Below are positions 1 through 11,600 of a DNA stretch of 64,000 bases, piece after piece. The stretch's first letter is position 1. Each line of letters starts with the position of its first letter. This DNA is from Prunus persica. Taxonomy: Eukaryota > Streptophyta > Magnoliopsida > Rosales > Rosaceae. The DNA is taken from the NCBI RefSeq assembly GCF_000346465.2, contig NC_034014.1, positions 28,560,076 through 28,624,075 of the forward strand, read 5' to 3'. Made by a program: the position numbers and the translations under genes. The notes under the pieces were generated by a model. That model was not told where the DNA came from. It saw only the letters and a program-made list of their open reading frames with translations, and did not search any database.

Positions 1-127
1 CAATAAAATACTTGAATTTCAATAATTTAATTGAGTAGTGAAATGATATCGGATTTAAGTGATTTTTTGTAGAGATGAATCTTTCAAATAAGCTAATTTG
101 AAAGATCTCCCAATGGAAACTCTCTAT
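1..127. repeat. Truncated copy of a MITE family (partner at 43151-43523)
   Basis: The first about 125 bases match the right half of the element at 43151-43523: both share the stretch reading atgatatcggat followed by caagtgattttttgtagagatga-like sequence, and both end in a run like aactctctatgtat. The left half lies outside the window, so ends and target duplication cannot be judged here. Noncoding. Confidence 0.5.
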
Positions 128-166
128 GTATCTAAAGGTATTGTACACTGTAGCCAATTTATTTAC

Positions 167-883
167 CAGGCCCCACCCTGAGGCAGGGCGAGAAGGGCTA
201 CTGCCCTAGGCCCCATCTCAAGGAGGGCCCCAAAATATTTATTTATTTTTTCTTTTAAAAGTTGCTTCTAAAATAGTTTCTTAATATGAGGTACAGTAGT
301 ATACTGGTATATATAAAGGTCTAGAGTATATATAAGAAGCTAAGAACATCAAGATTTCTGAAGTTCCATCTTGCATTAATGGTTTCTCTTTGATTTTATT
401 CAAACTAAATCTATGTTCAAGTCCTAATAGTGTTAAGAAATAAAACTTTTTTTTTTAATGATGCTTGATGAGTTGATGTTCTGATTATAAATGTATCAAA
501 TGGACTATCTTTGGGAAAAAAAAAGGACTATAAATGACTTTGGAAGGACTAATTTGTGGTTTATATAATTAACATATATTGTTCTACCCTCTTCCTTTGG
601 TGCATTTTACTACTTAAAATGTCATATTTTTCTTCCAATCTCTTTCAATTTTTTTTTCTTGTGTTCAATCATTGCTTTATATACAAAAATCCACAAGTAA
701 AATGAAAATTTTTTTTAAGGCCTAATTTTTGTTACTAGTTGTAAAAGGTCTACATTATATATACACACGTATAAATGAAAACAAATATTTTTACTTATTT
801 GTTTTACTTGTAAGTAGTCTTGCATTTATAGGGTCTTCTTTTTGACTTTGCCCTGGGCCACCAAAATCTTAGGGCCGGCCTTG
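167..883. mobile_element. Non-autonomous hAT-like element, 717 bp, with 8-bp target duplication
   Basis: The element is flanked by an exact 8-bp direct repeat TTATTTAC (159-166 and 884-891). Its ends are imperfect inverted repeats, CAGGCCCCACCCTGAG on the left against CAAGGCCGGCCCTAAG read inward from the right. The equivalent LOX C 3' flank (about 20060-20090) is an empty site: caatttacaaggcc without the insert. An 8-bp duplication and CAGGG-type ends are typical of hAT elements. Read from its right end, the element resembles the left end of the element at 26867-27509, so they probably belong to one family. There is no coding capacity. Confidence 0.8.
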
Positions 884-990
884 TTATTTACAATGCGTTT
901 TTGCGACTGTAATATTGTAGTTCATATTACTCATAAAGAGTGCATTAATTGTAGTTAACTATACTAATAGCAGCTTCAAAGGCTTCCCAC

Positions 991-3900
991 TTAGATTGAG
1001 ACACTGTTGGGAATTCCCCTGCCAGTAAGTCCTTCGCTAGTAGGAAATAGCAAAGTGTAGGGCACCTTCACCGGTCCAACTCGGTTCTTCAGTTTCTCAT
1101 CATTGTTCATACTTGTAATTCTGTCCTCAATTTCAGCCAGTTTCTTTCCAAATTTATCAAAGGCTTTCAATGGTTCTGTGTCTGCTGTCCATTCAGGAGT
1201 GTCTCTCTGCCCCAAATACACTTCATCAGTAGAATGCCTTGACAGAATTTCAATAAGGGCAATGCCAAGCACTGTCTGCAGCTGAGCAGTAATTGTTTTC
1301 AAGAAAACTGTATCAGGGCTGGATTCGAGCTCTTTGTACTCAGGAGTTCCCTTCTCAGGCATGAATTTTCGGCTTATAGTAGGGCGGTTGGGGAGGTAGC
1401 CTGCATAAGGGTACTGTCCAAAGTTGACAGCTGCATGGAGAGCAGAAGCAGTCCATATGATGATAGTGCATGTTTCTACTAGGTCTTCGCGAGTCTGCAT
1501 TTTAGGCCACCAGGGCTCATCTTTTTTGTCACCATGGCCTTCCTCTACAAGCTCCTTCCACCAGGATTGGAGTTCAGTGTCTTTTTGAATTATGTCATCA
1601 GTCTTGTAGTAGAAAGAGCAACAGTCTTCAACCCAAGTTTTAATTGCAAACCAGATTTCAATCCCATCAACAGCATATGGATAGTCCTCGATCAGTAGGC
1701 GAAGACCATGTGGAGAATTTGCATCCTTGATTGCAACTCCTCTGTTGATCAAAGGCAAAGCAATGTAATTAGAATAAGGAATGGATATTTATTACTTATA
1801 TTGTGCTCATTTGAGTTACTTATGCAGTAGCTAATAACTCAAAAAGTGTAGAGTTTTGTTTACCTCTTGATGAGATCTTCAGGGAAAGCTTGCTCAGTGA
1901 AAACCCAATCCTTATAAACCACTGAAGACATCTCCATGGCATACCTAGCTGGAAAAACTGTCGTCTCCAGAACGCCGCCAGCATTAATCAGGATTTGCCT
2001 GGCAAATGCATTTATGTTCATGGTGTCACGGAAGTGAGGATGCAGAAGTTTGTAAATTGGATGAACCACGCTTAGCTGTCTGTTTGTAGCTATTACAACT
2101 GGCTCACACACTGCATGGGTGTTCAACCTGTAGGCAAAAAATTAAAGGATTATCAGAAACCCATTCAAAGTAATATGATGAATTTAATTTTAAAGCTTTC
2201 TTTGTTTGAAAGATTAATACCAGTGACTGATAAGTTGATGATATCCAGAGTCATTTACAGCCACATAAGCTTTAGCCAGTTGCCATATGGAGCCTTCTAC
2301 ACCTTCTTCAGATGGTGTATATACTTTACTAATGCGACCAAATCGATCTCCATCAGGATGAGGCAAGCTTAATTCAATCACCAATGGCTTCAAAGTTCCA
2401 TCACTTTTCAAGAAAAGGATTGTTCTGCTAGCATAGATCTTGTTCGAAGTTGAGTTTATCCGCCTCAGGTATGGCATCAATGCATCATGATGATCTAATA
2501 TGAATAACTTGTTCTGCTTGAACGCCTATCCAACCAAATTCATTTTCATCATTATGAAATGATATAAAATCAACATAAGCTAATTGCAATGTAAAGGAAG
2601 CAAATCCAAGATATTACCTCATCCACTGTTAGTCCATCCATGGTATTCCCTATATCTTGTTCTGTTATTGTACTAGTTTGATCACCGTAAACTTTTGGGT
2701 CTAGTTTGCTTGCTGGTGGAAATTCCTGCAGTTCCGTTAGAAGCAGATATGGTTAAAGATGAACGAAATTGACCCTCGAAAGTTTTGTTTTCTTTTTGTC
2801 CATTATCATTGCAAAACATCATACAAAAATGTTGTGAAGATTACTTGGAGACGACGGATGTTGACAGGGTTCACTCCAGCCAGCATTTCTCTGGCAAATT
2901 CTTCATCTGTCCTCCAAGCAGATTTATCCTCTGCTCCAAATCATTAAAACATCACAATTAGATAAAAGGAACTAGTACATGATATGGTAGGCTATTGCTT
3001 AAAGACTCTCAATTTAGAATTTAATATTGGTGGAACCATATACCTTTGATCACTTGAGGCATGGGGAATCTGAGCAATTGTGCACTGTCAGTTCGGAAAA
3101 TTTCCTTGAGCATCTCTGCAGGGATGTTGTCTCCGATATCCTTCAATAAACCTTCTGGCAAGGGAATGCCTCCTTCATAGAGTTTAAGAACATCCTCAAA
3201 GCTGTCGAACTCGTTAGGAGTCTTATCAAACAGGGCTTCTAGCTCCGGTCTAATGAATTGAGCTATGGATTTCAGTGCATAAGCCAGGAAGTCTGATAAC
3301 TTCAAGTGTCCAAATCGTTCATCTCTTGGCACATAAATGTTTAAGCTCATAAGAAGTGGCAACCTACTCTCGCTGTTAGAATCTATTGGAATAAGATCAG
3401 AAAAATCTTAGTGATAATTACAACATCAGTTATTTAAAATCCAAATTAGAATATCAACTTTTACAGTAGAACAATACAAAATAATAATAAGATCCTTCTT
3501 GTGACTGCTAATCAATGCTTTGAGGAAGAAAATATAGAGAGAGATATTTAAATGGCTAACCTGTCTCTGTTGCTGGTCGGCCAGTTCTTCCCCTGCGAGG
3601 GTAAGGGTACTTGCTAGACCCTCCCAGCGTAGGACGGGCGTATTTGGGACCCTTATCAGGGTTCCCTAGATCATTGTAGTAAGCATAGTCATAGACCCTG
3701 TCCCATTCCTGGAGCTCTCCCTTTCCATCTCCTCTCAAATGTACTAGTTCTTCTTCTCTGTATTTTTGCAGCGGCAATGGTGTTTCACTTGGGAGAAATG
3801 TCTGCACAAATATATTGCAGGCATGAACTTTTGTCTTTAACTTACAATACAAGTCACTAATATACTCATAACATACTAGGCTTGCACTAAGAAGTTAGAA

Positions 3901-5800
3901 CTGCCATCAGCTACAATGAATGGTGTGAATTATTCGTTACCTTGTTAACGAAGAAAACACGGTCCTTCGTGTATTTTTCTGCAGGATACACCCATGAGTT
4001 GCAAACAAAGTGGACCCGGCCCTCACCAGGAACATCTTCAAGGGTGACAGTCTTAAGGAAGAATTCAGTGTGATGATTGTTTATTATTAAGAAGGCTCCT
4101 GGAACTCCTATTTCGTCTTCCCAGTCAAAGGTAACCTTGAATGCAGACTCTCCTGCTGTTAAAGGAGTGATTGTGGTGATCCAGTCTTCCAGATATGCTG
4201 GATTTCCAAGTTTCCCCTGAAACCCTTTTTCTACAAAAACACGTTAGTTCAGAAAATAATTGTATATCAGGTCTTAGTTGGAGCCCGCCATTTTATGCAA
4301 GTTGCTATAATTGTCAATGCATGTCAAGGTCTCATAACTCATAAACTTAGTTTGAGAAATAACTGCCGCTGTTTTTGTTGGTGTATAGGTGTAGCTGCTG
4401 TGATGGAATTAGAATATGAAGGTTCTATTCTTGTTAGGAAGGCTGCCTTGGATCATAGTCCAAGTGTACAGCAGAGAATGTAATAGCATTTTGCCACCTG
4501 TCATTATCTTATAGGGTAATGATTGAATGGCTAGATTTAGTGATGTAATAGGGAATATCTCCTCCCTAACGGTTTTTGTCAGTGTCATGATATATACATG
4601 TTTTGGTGCTGGGCTGATAAAGCTAGCATTCTTCTAAAAGCTCTCTCTCTCTCACACACAGAAATCTGACCTCTCTTTACTCAAAAGCTCTCTGCATTTT
4701 CATTGAGATTTATTACATGTTTTGATTGAATCTATATGCATGATAATGTTCTGAATATGCTAACAGTTTTTTCAGAACATTCAAACACATCCCAAAAAGA
4801 ATTGGTTCTGAATGAAAACCATATAATCTAAAAGTCTCAAAAGCTATGCCAACAGCCAACTACATGGAGCTTCATTTTCAGGTTAACTGGTAGCTAGACT
4901 GGTAGTTGGCGTTCACAGGTGAGGATAAGATTAACTTTCCTGTCTAATCACTTCATGACATGGCCATGATTTAAAAATCATTCTCACAAGCTTAATTATG
5001 CCACTTATTGAAAACTAAACTGGTTTTTTAATCATACTTTTTGTAACCCAATTTTCCAAATATGCTGGCTTTCCAACTTTTCCTTGCGACCCCTTTTCTA
5101 CATAAACAGATCAAATTCAAGAAATGTTCAATTACAAGACCTCCAGATCAAATTGAGATGTTCTGTTTATCTCTTTTGTGGTTATGGTGTTAAGATGTGT
5201 GAAAACAGCATATTTAAAAAGATTATATATTTACTTCAAAAACACTATAATAATTACTAGTAACTTGGCACCATTAAATCCCATGTAAAATCATTGAAGC
5301 TAATTAATCTAGAAGCAAACTAAAAGGTAAAGAGCATTCTCACCAGGGTCACCCTTAACGGAACTAATGAGCCGCAGAGAAACCGCTTTGCCTAACAGCT
5401 CATGAACACGATCAAGAACCGATGCTTTAAAATCGTTCAAGTCCAGAACATTCTTCTTCATCAACACCACTCTCCCTTTGATCTTCTTGCCCTCATGACC
5501 TGTCTCAAACTTAGTTTTCTCTTCCTCCATTTCTTTGGGGTGTGGATCAATGGTGATGTTCTGGGATGTCTTGGCAGCTGTCGAAGCCGAAGTCAACGGT
5601 TGAGATCGTGTAACATAAGTCATGCACAAGAAACGAGGCATTTTCATAAAACTCGTCGGCAACAGAACTAGTCTGTGATTGACAAATGTTACATGATCTG
5701 GTTTGTTGACTGTTGCTGCAACAACTGAGTTCAACTGAGCTCTACATGGAGCTTTTGTCCTGAATTTCATCAAAGGAGTGAGATACTTAAAATGCAGCAT
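991..5800 (-). CDS. Linoleate 9S-lipoxygenase, plastid-type N-terminus, chimeric gene (LOX A)
   Basis: Nine exons on the minus strand: 5344-5800, 3941-4230, 3561-3801, 3044-3382, 2845-2930, 2618-2725, 2221-2525, 1864-2127, 991-1741. They total 2841 nt, giving 946 residues. The product oxygenates linoleic/linolenic acid at C-9. About 90 basic, Ser/Thr-rich residues precede the PLAT domain, which suggests plastid import. Iron ligands seen are His608 and His613 (HWLNTH), His799 and Asn803 (HAAVN) and the terminal Ile946. Thr-Val in the TVFP motif and Ala at the stereo position fit a 9S enzyme. The start is the ATG at 5800, shared with LOX B; the longer open frame upstream begins at a TTG. Exons 2-9 resemble LOX C/D while exon 1 and the promoter resemble LOX B. 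One Gly codon near the C-terminus is missing compared with C/D. A solo LTR lies about 250 bp upstream. Confidence 0.9.
5043..5097 (-). pseudogene. Leftover 5' piece of a B-type exon 2 inside intron 1 of LOX A
   Basis: 55 bp reading, on the minus strand, the start of the LOX exon 2 ([18 protein letters not shown]), directly after an intact acceptor (gtttatgtag). It matches LOX B exon 2 and the B intron beyond it (about 17790-17930) better than the complete A exon 2 at 3941-4230. It stops abruptly at gtaacc, where the sequence turns into C-type intron. It marks the recombination joint that made gene A. It could act as a decoy acceptor, because no proper exon end follows. Confidence 0.75.
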
Positions 5801-5880
5801 GGGGTGTTCTGCTTCAAGAACTATGGGGGAGTTAACAGAAAAAGGTTTGAAGATCTCATTGTGAAGAGAATGGTGTGTGA

Positions 5881-5888
5881 TATTTATG
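5881..5888 (-). promoter_or_regulatory. TATA box of LOX A
   Basis: CATAAATA on the minus strand, about 80 bp upstream of the ATG at 5800. LOX B has the same CATAAATA spelling, whereas C and D have CTATAAATA, in line with a B-derived promoter on gene A. Confidence 0.6.
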
Positions 5889-6047
5889 AGATGTGCGAGT
5901 TCACTGTTCAATGTATATAATAATATAATACATAAAAATAAATTTTTTTTTTTTTTAAAGACTTCGGCTCTACTTTGCGTGGTCTTCAGGGTTGACTTAA
6001 ATACCTAGTCCTTTTCTATTTTTTGTGATTCAAGGTAGCTTCCACCC

Positions 6048-7284
6048 TGTTAGTATGAAAATTGTATTGTCATTTCCTAGACTCTAGTATTGGTTAGGAA
6101 TTAGTGTGTGAACGTGTTTTACTGGAAGCTTTGGTGCAACACATTCATTCTGGATCTTTGAAGTATGACATGATCGATATGAGAAACTGAGTTCAGGTAA
6201 ATCATGACATAATCATGCATTCATTATAGGATTCCTAGTTGGAGTTATTTTCAATCAAGTATTTTCATGTTAATCCTATTTTTAATAGGATTAGATTTTA
6301 TATCTTGAGATTACTTTCCTAGTTAAACTCTATTTTGATTTAAGTTAAAATATTATATTGATACCTAATTGGTCTCTTTGATAAAGATTGTTATCTTGAA
6401 TAACAATCCTTGCATAAGTTGACGAATTGATTAGTATTAGTGGGCTGAATGTTTTTTTACGTTTTTGATCCTGTGCCCATTTTTAAATCACAACAAATAG
6501 TCATAGTTGAATAGGTTTAGTGGGTGTTCATATTGCATCAGGTTTAGGAGTCTTAATTGAAGTGGGTTTGGCATTTGTGGGATGCTATTTGACTAGGCAT
6601 AGGGAACCTTGAATAAAAGGAGGACGCCTCTCCTTGGTTATGTGGGCTTTTGATATTTTGTGTGGAGCATATAGAATTCTAAGGAAAAAGCTGCTGTGCA
6701 TTTATTTGAGATAAAACATCAAGTGTTAAACGTTTTACTTGGTGATTTATCAAACACTTTAATCATTCATATCGCATTCATATGCATATCGGTGACTGAG
6801 AAAGTAGGGGACACCAAGATCGTTGTGGCGGTCTTTCTCCGGTGAGCTTGAATCGATCGTGACCAGTATCGAATTCAACATAAGGAGAGTTGGAAGAACT
6901 CCGGCGAGCTTGAAGCAATCGTGACTAGTATTGCGTTCAACATAAAGAGTGTCGAAGATCATCCCGTGACAGAAGTTGAGTTACGAAGAAGTCGGTAAAC
7001 ATTATCTAGAATGAGTCTAGGATAAGTGTGTGAGTACTTCTTGTAATCATCGTTCTATAGTGGATTTGAGTTGGACTGAGGAGTCCCGTGGATTTTCCCC
7101 AGAGGTAGGGTTTTACCACGTAAAATAATTATCTGCGTGTTCTTTTATTTTAAGCTTTGCACATCTCAGGATTGATAACTAATATCAATCCTGCTCCAAA
7201 GGTTGATCATTATTTATTGCAAAAATTCGAATTAACTTGTTTAACATTCTCCAGGCATATATAGATATCCTACAGGTATTTTCA
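6048..7284 (+). mobile_element. Solo LTR (probably Ty1/copia) in the LOX A promoter
   Basis: 1237 bp beginning TGTTAG and ending TTTTCA, flanked by the 5-bp direct repeat CACCC (6043-6047 and 7285-7289). In the LOX B promoter the matching site (about 18930-18950) is uninterrupted: ttcaaccctcttttttaccaaacc-like sequence. The part near 6990-7260 has the look of a copia LTR 3' end (a stretch around gtggattttccccagaggtagg, then ccacgtaaaa). A TATA-like aataaaagg is near 6614. No internal region or second LTR is present, so it is a recombined solo LTR. It separates the proximal A promoter from the distal B-like part at 7285-7930. Confidence 0.75.
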
Positions 7285-8159
7285 CACCCTCTTTACCAAA
7301 CCAACAGATATAGAGTTCATATTCTGCAAATTTAACATCTAGGAATCTTGAGTATCCTTGTTAATCCCAAGTGTGTGTTTGGGGTTTGTCTTTGATTGTG
7401 CAAAACATTGACAAACATACAATTATAGGCTAGACTTCATTGTATCCGTAAGACTTATTTGCATATCCCCTTTGCACACAAACAATGAGAAAAAATAAAA
7501 TCTGAAAAATAGCTTAAATCTTACGTGCCCTTGAAACAATCTTTCGTACTCTCATTATCATTCCCCATAAACATTTCCATTAAACCACGACCCACAGACC
7601 TTGTATCAACAAAATTTAGCCAATCTGTCATATTTGAAAATAACTTCACTGACATGACTATGAGAGTGATGCATGTCGACACCATAACTATAAATCAAAT
7701 ATTAAAATCCCCACCCACAAGGTAGGTTCTTCTGTACCTGAAATATTAATAATATATGCAAATTCTTGGAAGTGGTCTTAATGTCAATGGGAAATGCTAG
7801 AGAGTTTACTTGCAAGAGGTATGAACACATGATAAAGAACGCAAAATCCTTGCCAGTTGTGTTTCCTATTTGTGCCACATCATCACTCATTATAGGCCAG
7901 TCAAATTAGGTAGACTTCAAAGTCAAAATACCCTCTACACGCTATTAAAAGTCAAGTTATTACCCCCCAAGCCCCGTTAATCTCGAGAGATTTTAGGTTC
8001 CTAACTCTATTGATCATACAGTAACCGAGCTCTGTTGGCAATGCGTATTGCAGACCTGCATAACAAGAACATGTCTGAGAGGGAGGGAGAGAAGCATTTG
8101 AGCATTTGAGCTAGTCGGCATTCTTTTATACTTATAGCACTAATGTCAAAAGGAGGAAG
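7285..8159. other. Distal LOX A upstream region, B-like to about 7930
   Basis: Up to the run ggtagacttcaaagt near 7925 this follows the LOX B upstream region (18950-19330) in order. Shared stretches include caatgggaaa(t/c)gctagag and tgtgccacatcatca. Beyond 7930 the two diverge and I see nothing recognisable. No gene is supported. Confidence 0.6.
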
Positions 8160-8164
8160 ATGAA

Positions 8165-8568
8165 TGATGTAGCCCGTAGGTTTAGAGTAAACAGCCCGTA
8201 GGTTTAGAGTAAACAGTCCGTAAGTTTAGAGTACACGCTTTGAGCAATAGAACAGAGAAGAAATAAGGGATCGAGGAGAAGAATTAGAGATCGAAGAGAC
8301 GAAGGGAAAGGGAAGGAATCAGAGAGTTTAAAGCAAGGAGATTTATCATTAATCAAGTCTGCCTTAAAAGATTACAAACAACTCTATTTATAGAGGCAAA
8401 ATCCTTTTTAGTCTAGGAAAAGGAAAAGTAAACTTTAAGAAATAGGAAAGCAAATTAACTAATAAGAGATCCTTTAACAAGAAGGAATCCTTAAGAATCA
8501 GGAAAACTAATAAGAGGAAAACTAATCCAACTAGAAGTAGGAAAACTAATAATATGCATTCTGCATCA
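8165..8568 (-). repeat. 3' LTR of the Ty3/gypsy element
   Basis: 404 bp. By eye it is identical to the other LTR except for two slippage-type differences: an extra copy of a 22-bp unit near its start (8173-8216, with a short motif lost), and one missing 15-bp aactaata-type unit near its end. Confidence 0.9.
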
Positions 8569-8614
8569 TTCTCCCCCATCGAAAAAGAACTCGACACCGA
8601 CGAGTAAACCAAGA

Positions 8615-11600
8615 TTATGGATGACGACGTCGTTTGTAAGTACGGATGATGGGAGGACGGGATGCAGCCAAATCCAGATCATGAAGAGCATCTCGATAAC
8701 TTTGCAGAAGAGTAGAATCCAACTGGCAAAATTCAGCTTCTGTAATCCAAGTATCCTCAGTAGCAGGCCTTCCAACCCAACGAACCAGATAACGGGTAGA
8801 ACCTCCAGTAGACGAGGCCACAACTTCATGATCCAAGACGTCCTCAATCTGATCTGTAGGGACAGAACTAGTAAAAGGAATACGCGGCACCATAGGAGGA
8901 GTGGAACCCTGAGCAACATCTATAGAAATAAGTGGAGAAAAGGTGCCCCGATAAGGAGATAAATCAGAAACATTGAAAATGGGACTTATATGCATATCTG
9001 CAGGCAACTCAATCAAATAAGCATTGGACCCAAGCTTCTTAATGATACGATAAGGACCCATCGAACGAGCATGAAGCTTCTTGAAAGAGTGCTTAGGAAA
9101 ACGTTCAGGACAAACCCGCACCATAACAAAATCCCCTTCTCGAAACTCCTGTTGACGACGATGAGCATTGGCTGCCAGTTTATAAGTGTCTGTGTGCATG
9201 GATATCTGCCTACGGACGTCATCATGCAATTGCCTAATATGTTCAGCAAACGACGTAGCAGAATCTGAGGTGCGGGCAGCCACAGGAAGAGCAACTAAAT
9301 CAACAGGTGATCGGGGAGAAAATCCATGAACCACCTCAAAAGGACTCTTACCGGTACTTCGATTAACTGAGTTGTTATAAGCAAACTCAGCCACAGGCAA
9401 CAAGAGATCCCAATTGCCAGGTTTATCCCCAACTAAACAGCGGAGTAAATCACCAAGGCTGCGATTAACCACTTCAGTTTGACCATCTGTTTGGGGATGG
9501 AAAGCAGAAGAAAACTTCAAAGTAGTACCGAAAAGCTTCCACAAAGTCTTCCAAAAATAACTAACAAATTTGACGTCACGATCAGAAACAATGGAGACAG
9601 GGAGGCCATGCAAACGGACTACTTCCTTAAAAAATAACTTGGCCACATAAGAAGCATCAGTATTTTTTGCACAAGGCAGAAAATGTGCCATTTTAGAAAA
9701 ACGATCAACTATGACAAAGATAGAGTCATAGCCGCGACTAGTCTTAGGTAAACCAAGCACGAAATCCATACTAAGATCCTTCCATGGTGTATGAGGTATT
9801 GGTAGAGGGGTATATAAACCTGTGTTACGCTTGCGAGCTTTAGCTAGCTGGCATGTGCGACATTGGGAGATGAGATGAGCAACATCACGTTTTAATGACG
9901 GCCAATAGAAACGATCTTCTACCAAGGCAATAGTCTTATCTTTGCCAAAATGTCCTGCGAGGCCGCCACCATGTAATTCCCAAACAAGGAATTCACGGAG
10001 AGAAGTACGGGGAATACATAATTGTGTTCCTCGAAATAAGAACCCATCCCTCGTAATAAAGTCTACATACTCGCGGCGGTTACCATTGGAAACTTCATGA
10101 AAAATAATTCCAAAATCTGGACAAGATGAATACTCAGTCTTAATGCGATCAAACCCGGTTACTTGAACTGTCATTGTGTGCAAAATAGTAGCCACGCGAC
10201 TAAGGGCATCAGCTACCTTATTGTCAATGCCTGGACGGTGTCGTAAAACAAATGTAAAGATCTGGAGATATTCGGACCACTTAACATGTCGACTGCTAAT
10301 GGTTCGTTGAGAGTGGAGATATTTCAAAGCTTGATGATCTGAATACAACACAAATTCGTTTGGCAGTAGGTAATATTGCCAATACCGAAGTGCTTGTACC
10401 ACAGCATAAAACTCCTTATCATAAGTAGAATAACGTTGCTTTGCTTCATTAAGTTTCTCACTAAAGTATGCTACGGGATGTCCTTCTTGGCTAAGCACAC
10501 CACCAATCCCAACTCCGGAAGCGTCACATGCGACTTCAAAGACTTTAGAAGAACAGGCGCTTGAGTCATCTTCTGTTTCAAAATTGTAAAGGCCTTGGCA
10601 GCTGCATGGGTCCAAAGAAAAGCTCCTTGTTTCATACAATCAGTTATTGGTGCCATAATAGTACTGAACCCTGGAATAAATCGTCGATAAAAAGAGGTGA
10701 GACCATGAAAGCTGCGTGCCTCTGTCAAAGTCGTGGGTGTTGGCCAATCAATAATAGCCTCTACCTTGGCAGGATCTGTGCTAACCCCAGCTGCAGAAAT
10801 ATTGAACCCCAAGAATAAAACTTCAGGTTGAAGAAACGAACATTTTTTTAAGTTGGCATATAGTTTTTCCTTCCGTAAAGTAGAGAATATCGTCCTAAGA
10901 TGTTGGAGATGTTCCTCCCGAGAGCGGCTGTAGATCAGTATGTCATCAAAATAGACTACCAGGAATTTACCAATATAAGGTCGTAACACATGAGTCATCA
11001 CCCGCATGAATGTGCTGGGTGCATTGGACATGCCAAAGGGCATCACAAGCCACTCATATAATCCATCAGGGGTTTTAAACGCGGTTTTCCACTCATCTCC
11101 TTCACGAATACGAATTTAATGATAGCCACTGCGAAGATCTATCTTTGAAAACCATTGGGAACCCGCCAAATCATCCAACATATCCTCAAGTCGCGGTATG
11201 GGGAAACGATACTTAACTGTAATTTTATTTACGGCGCGACTATCTACACACATTCGCCAGGAGCCATCCTTTTTGGGGGTAAGGAGGACTGGAACAGCAC
11301 AAGGACTTAAGCTATGACGAATAAAGCCCTTAGCCAGCAATCCCTGAATTTGTCGATTCAATTCCACTCGCTCAGGTGGATTCATACGATAATGGGGGAG
11401 ATTAGGAATTTGCGAACCAGGAACAAGGTCAATTGCATGCTGAATCTCTCTTGCTGGAGGTAGGTCGTCGGGTAAGTCATCAGGTATGACATCAGAGAAT
11501 TCAGTGAGGAGCTGTTGTATAGGGTCGGCAAGTGGAGTGGTGTAGTCAGATGCCAGTTTAAGCAAGAGGGCAAAGACCACACCAGTTTCTTGCAGTTCAT

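Noticed and set aside
4295..4790. Extra about 450 bp in LOX A intron 1 relative to C and D, considered as a retroelement fragment
   Set aside because: TG...CA-like ends can be drawn (about 4398-4716), but no matching target duplication was found; left unassigned.
5801..5911. N-terminal extension of LOX A
   Set aside because: The frame opens upstream only from a TTG and runs into the TATA region; the ATG at 5800 matches the LOX B start.
8388..8612. Leu-rich frame in the LTR
   Set aside because: A low-complexity shadow frame, repeated in the other LTR; not coding.
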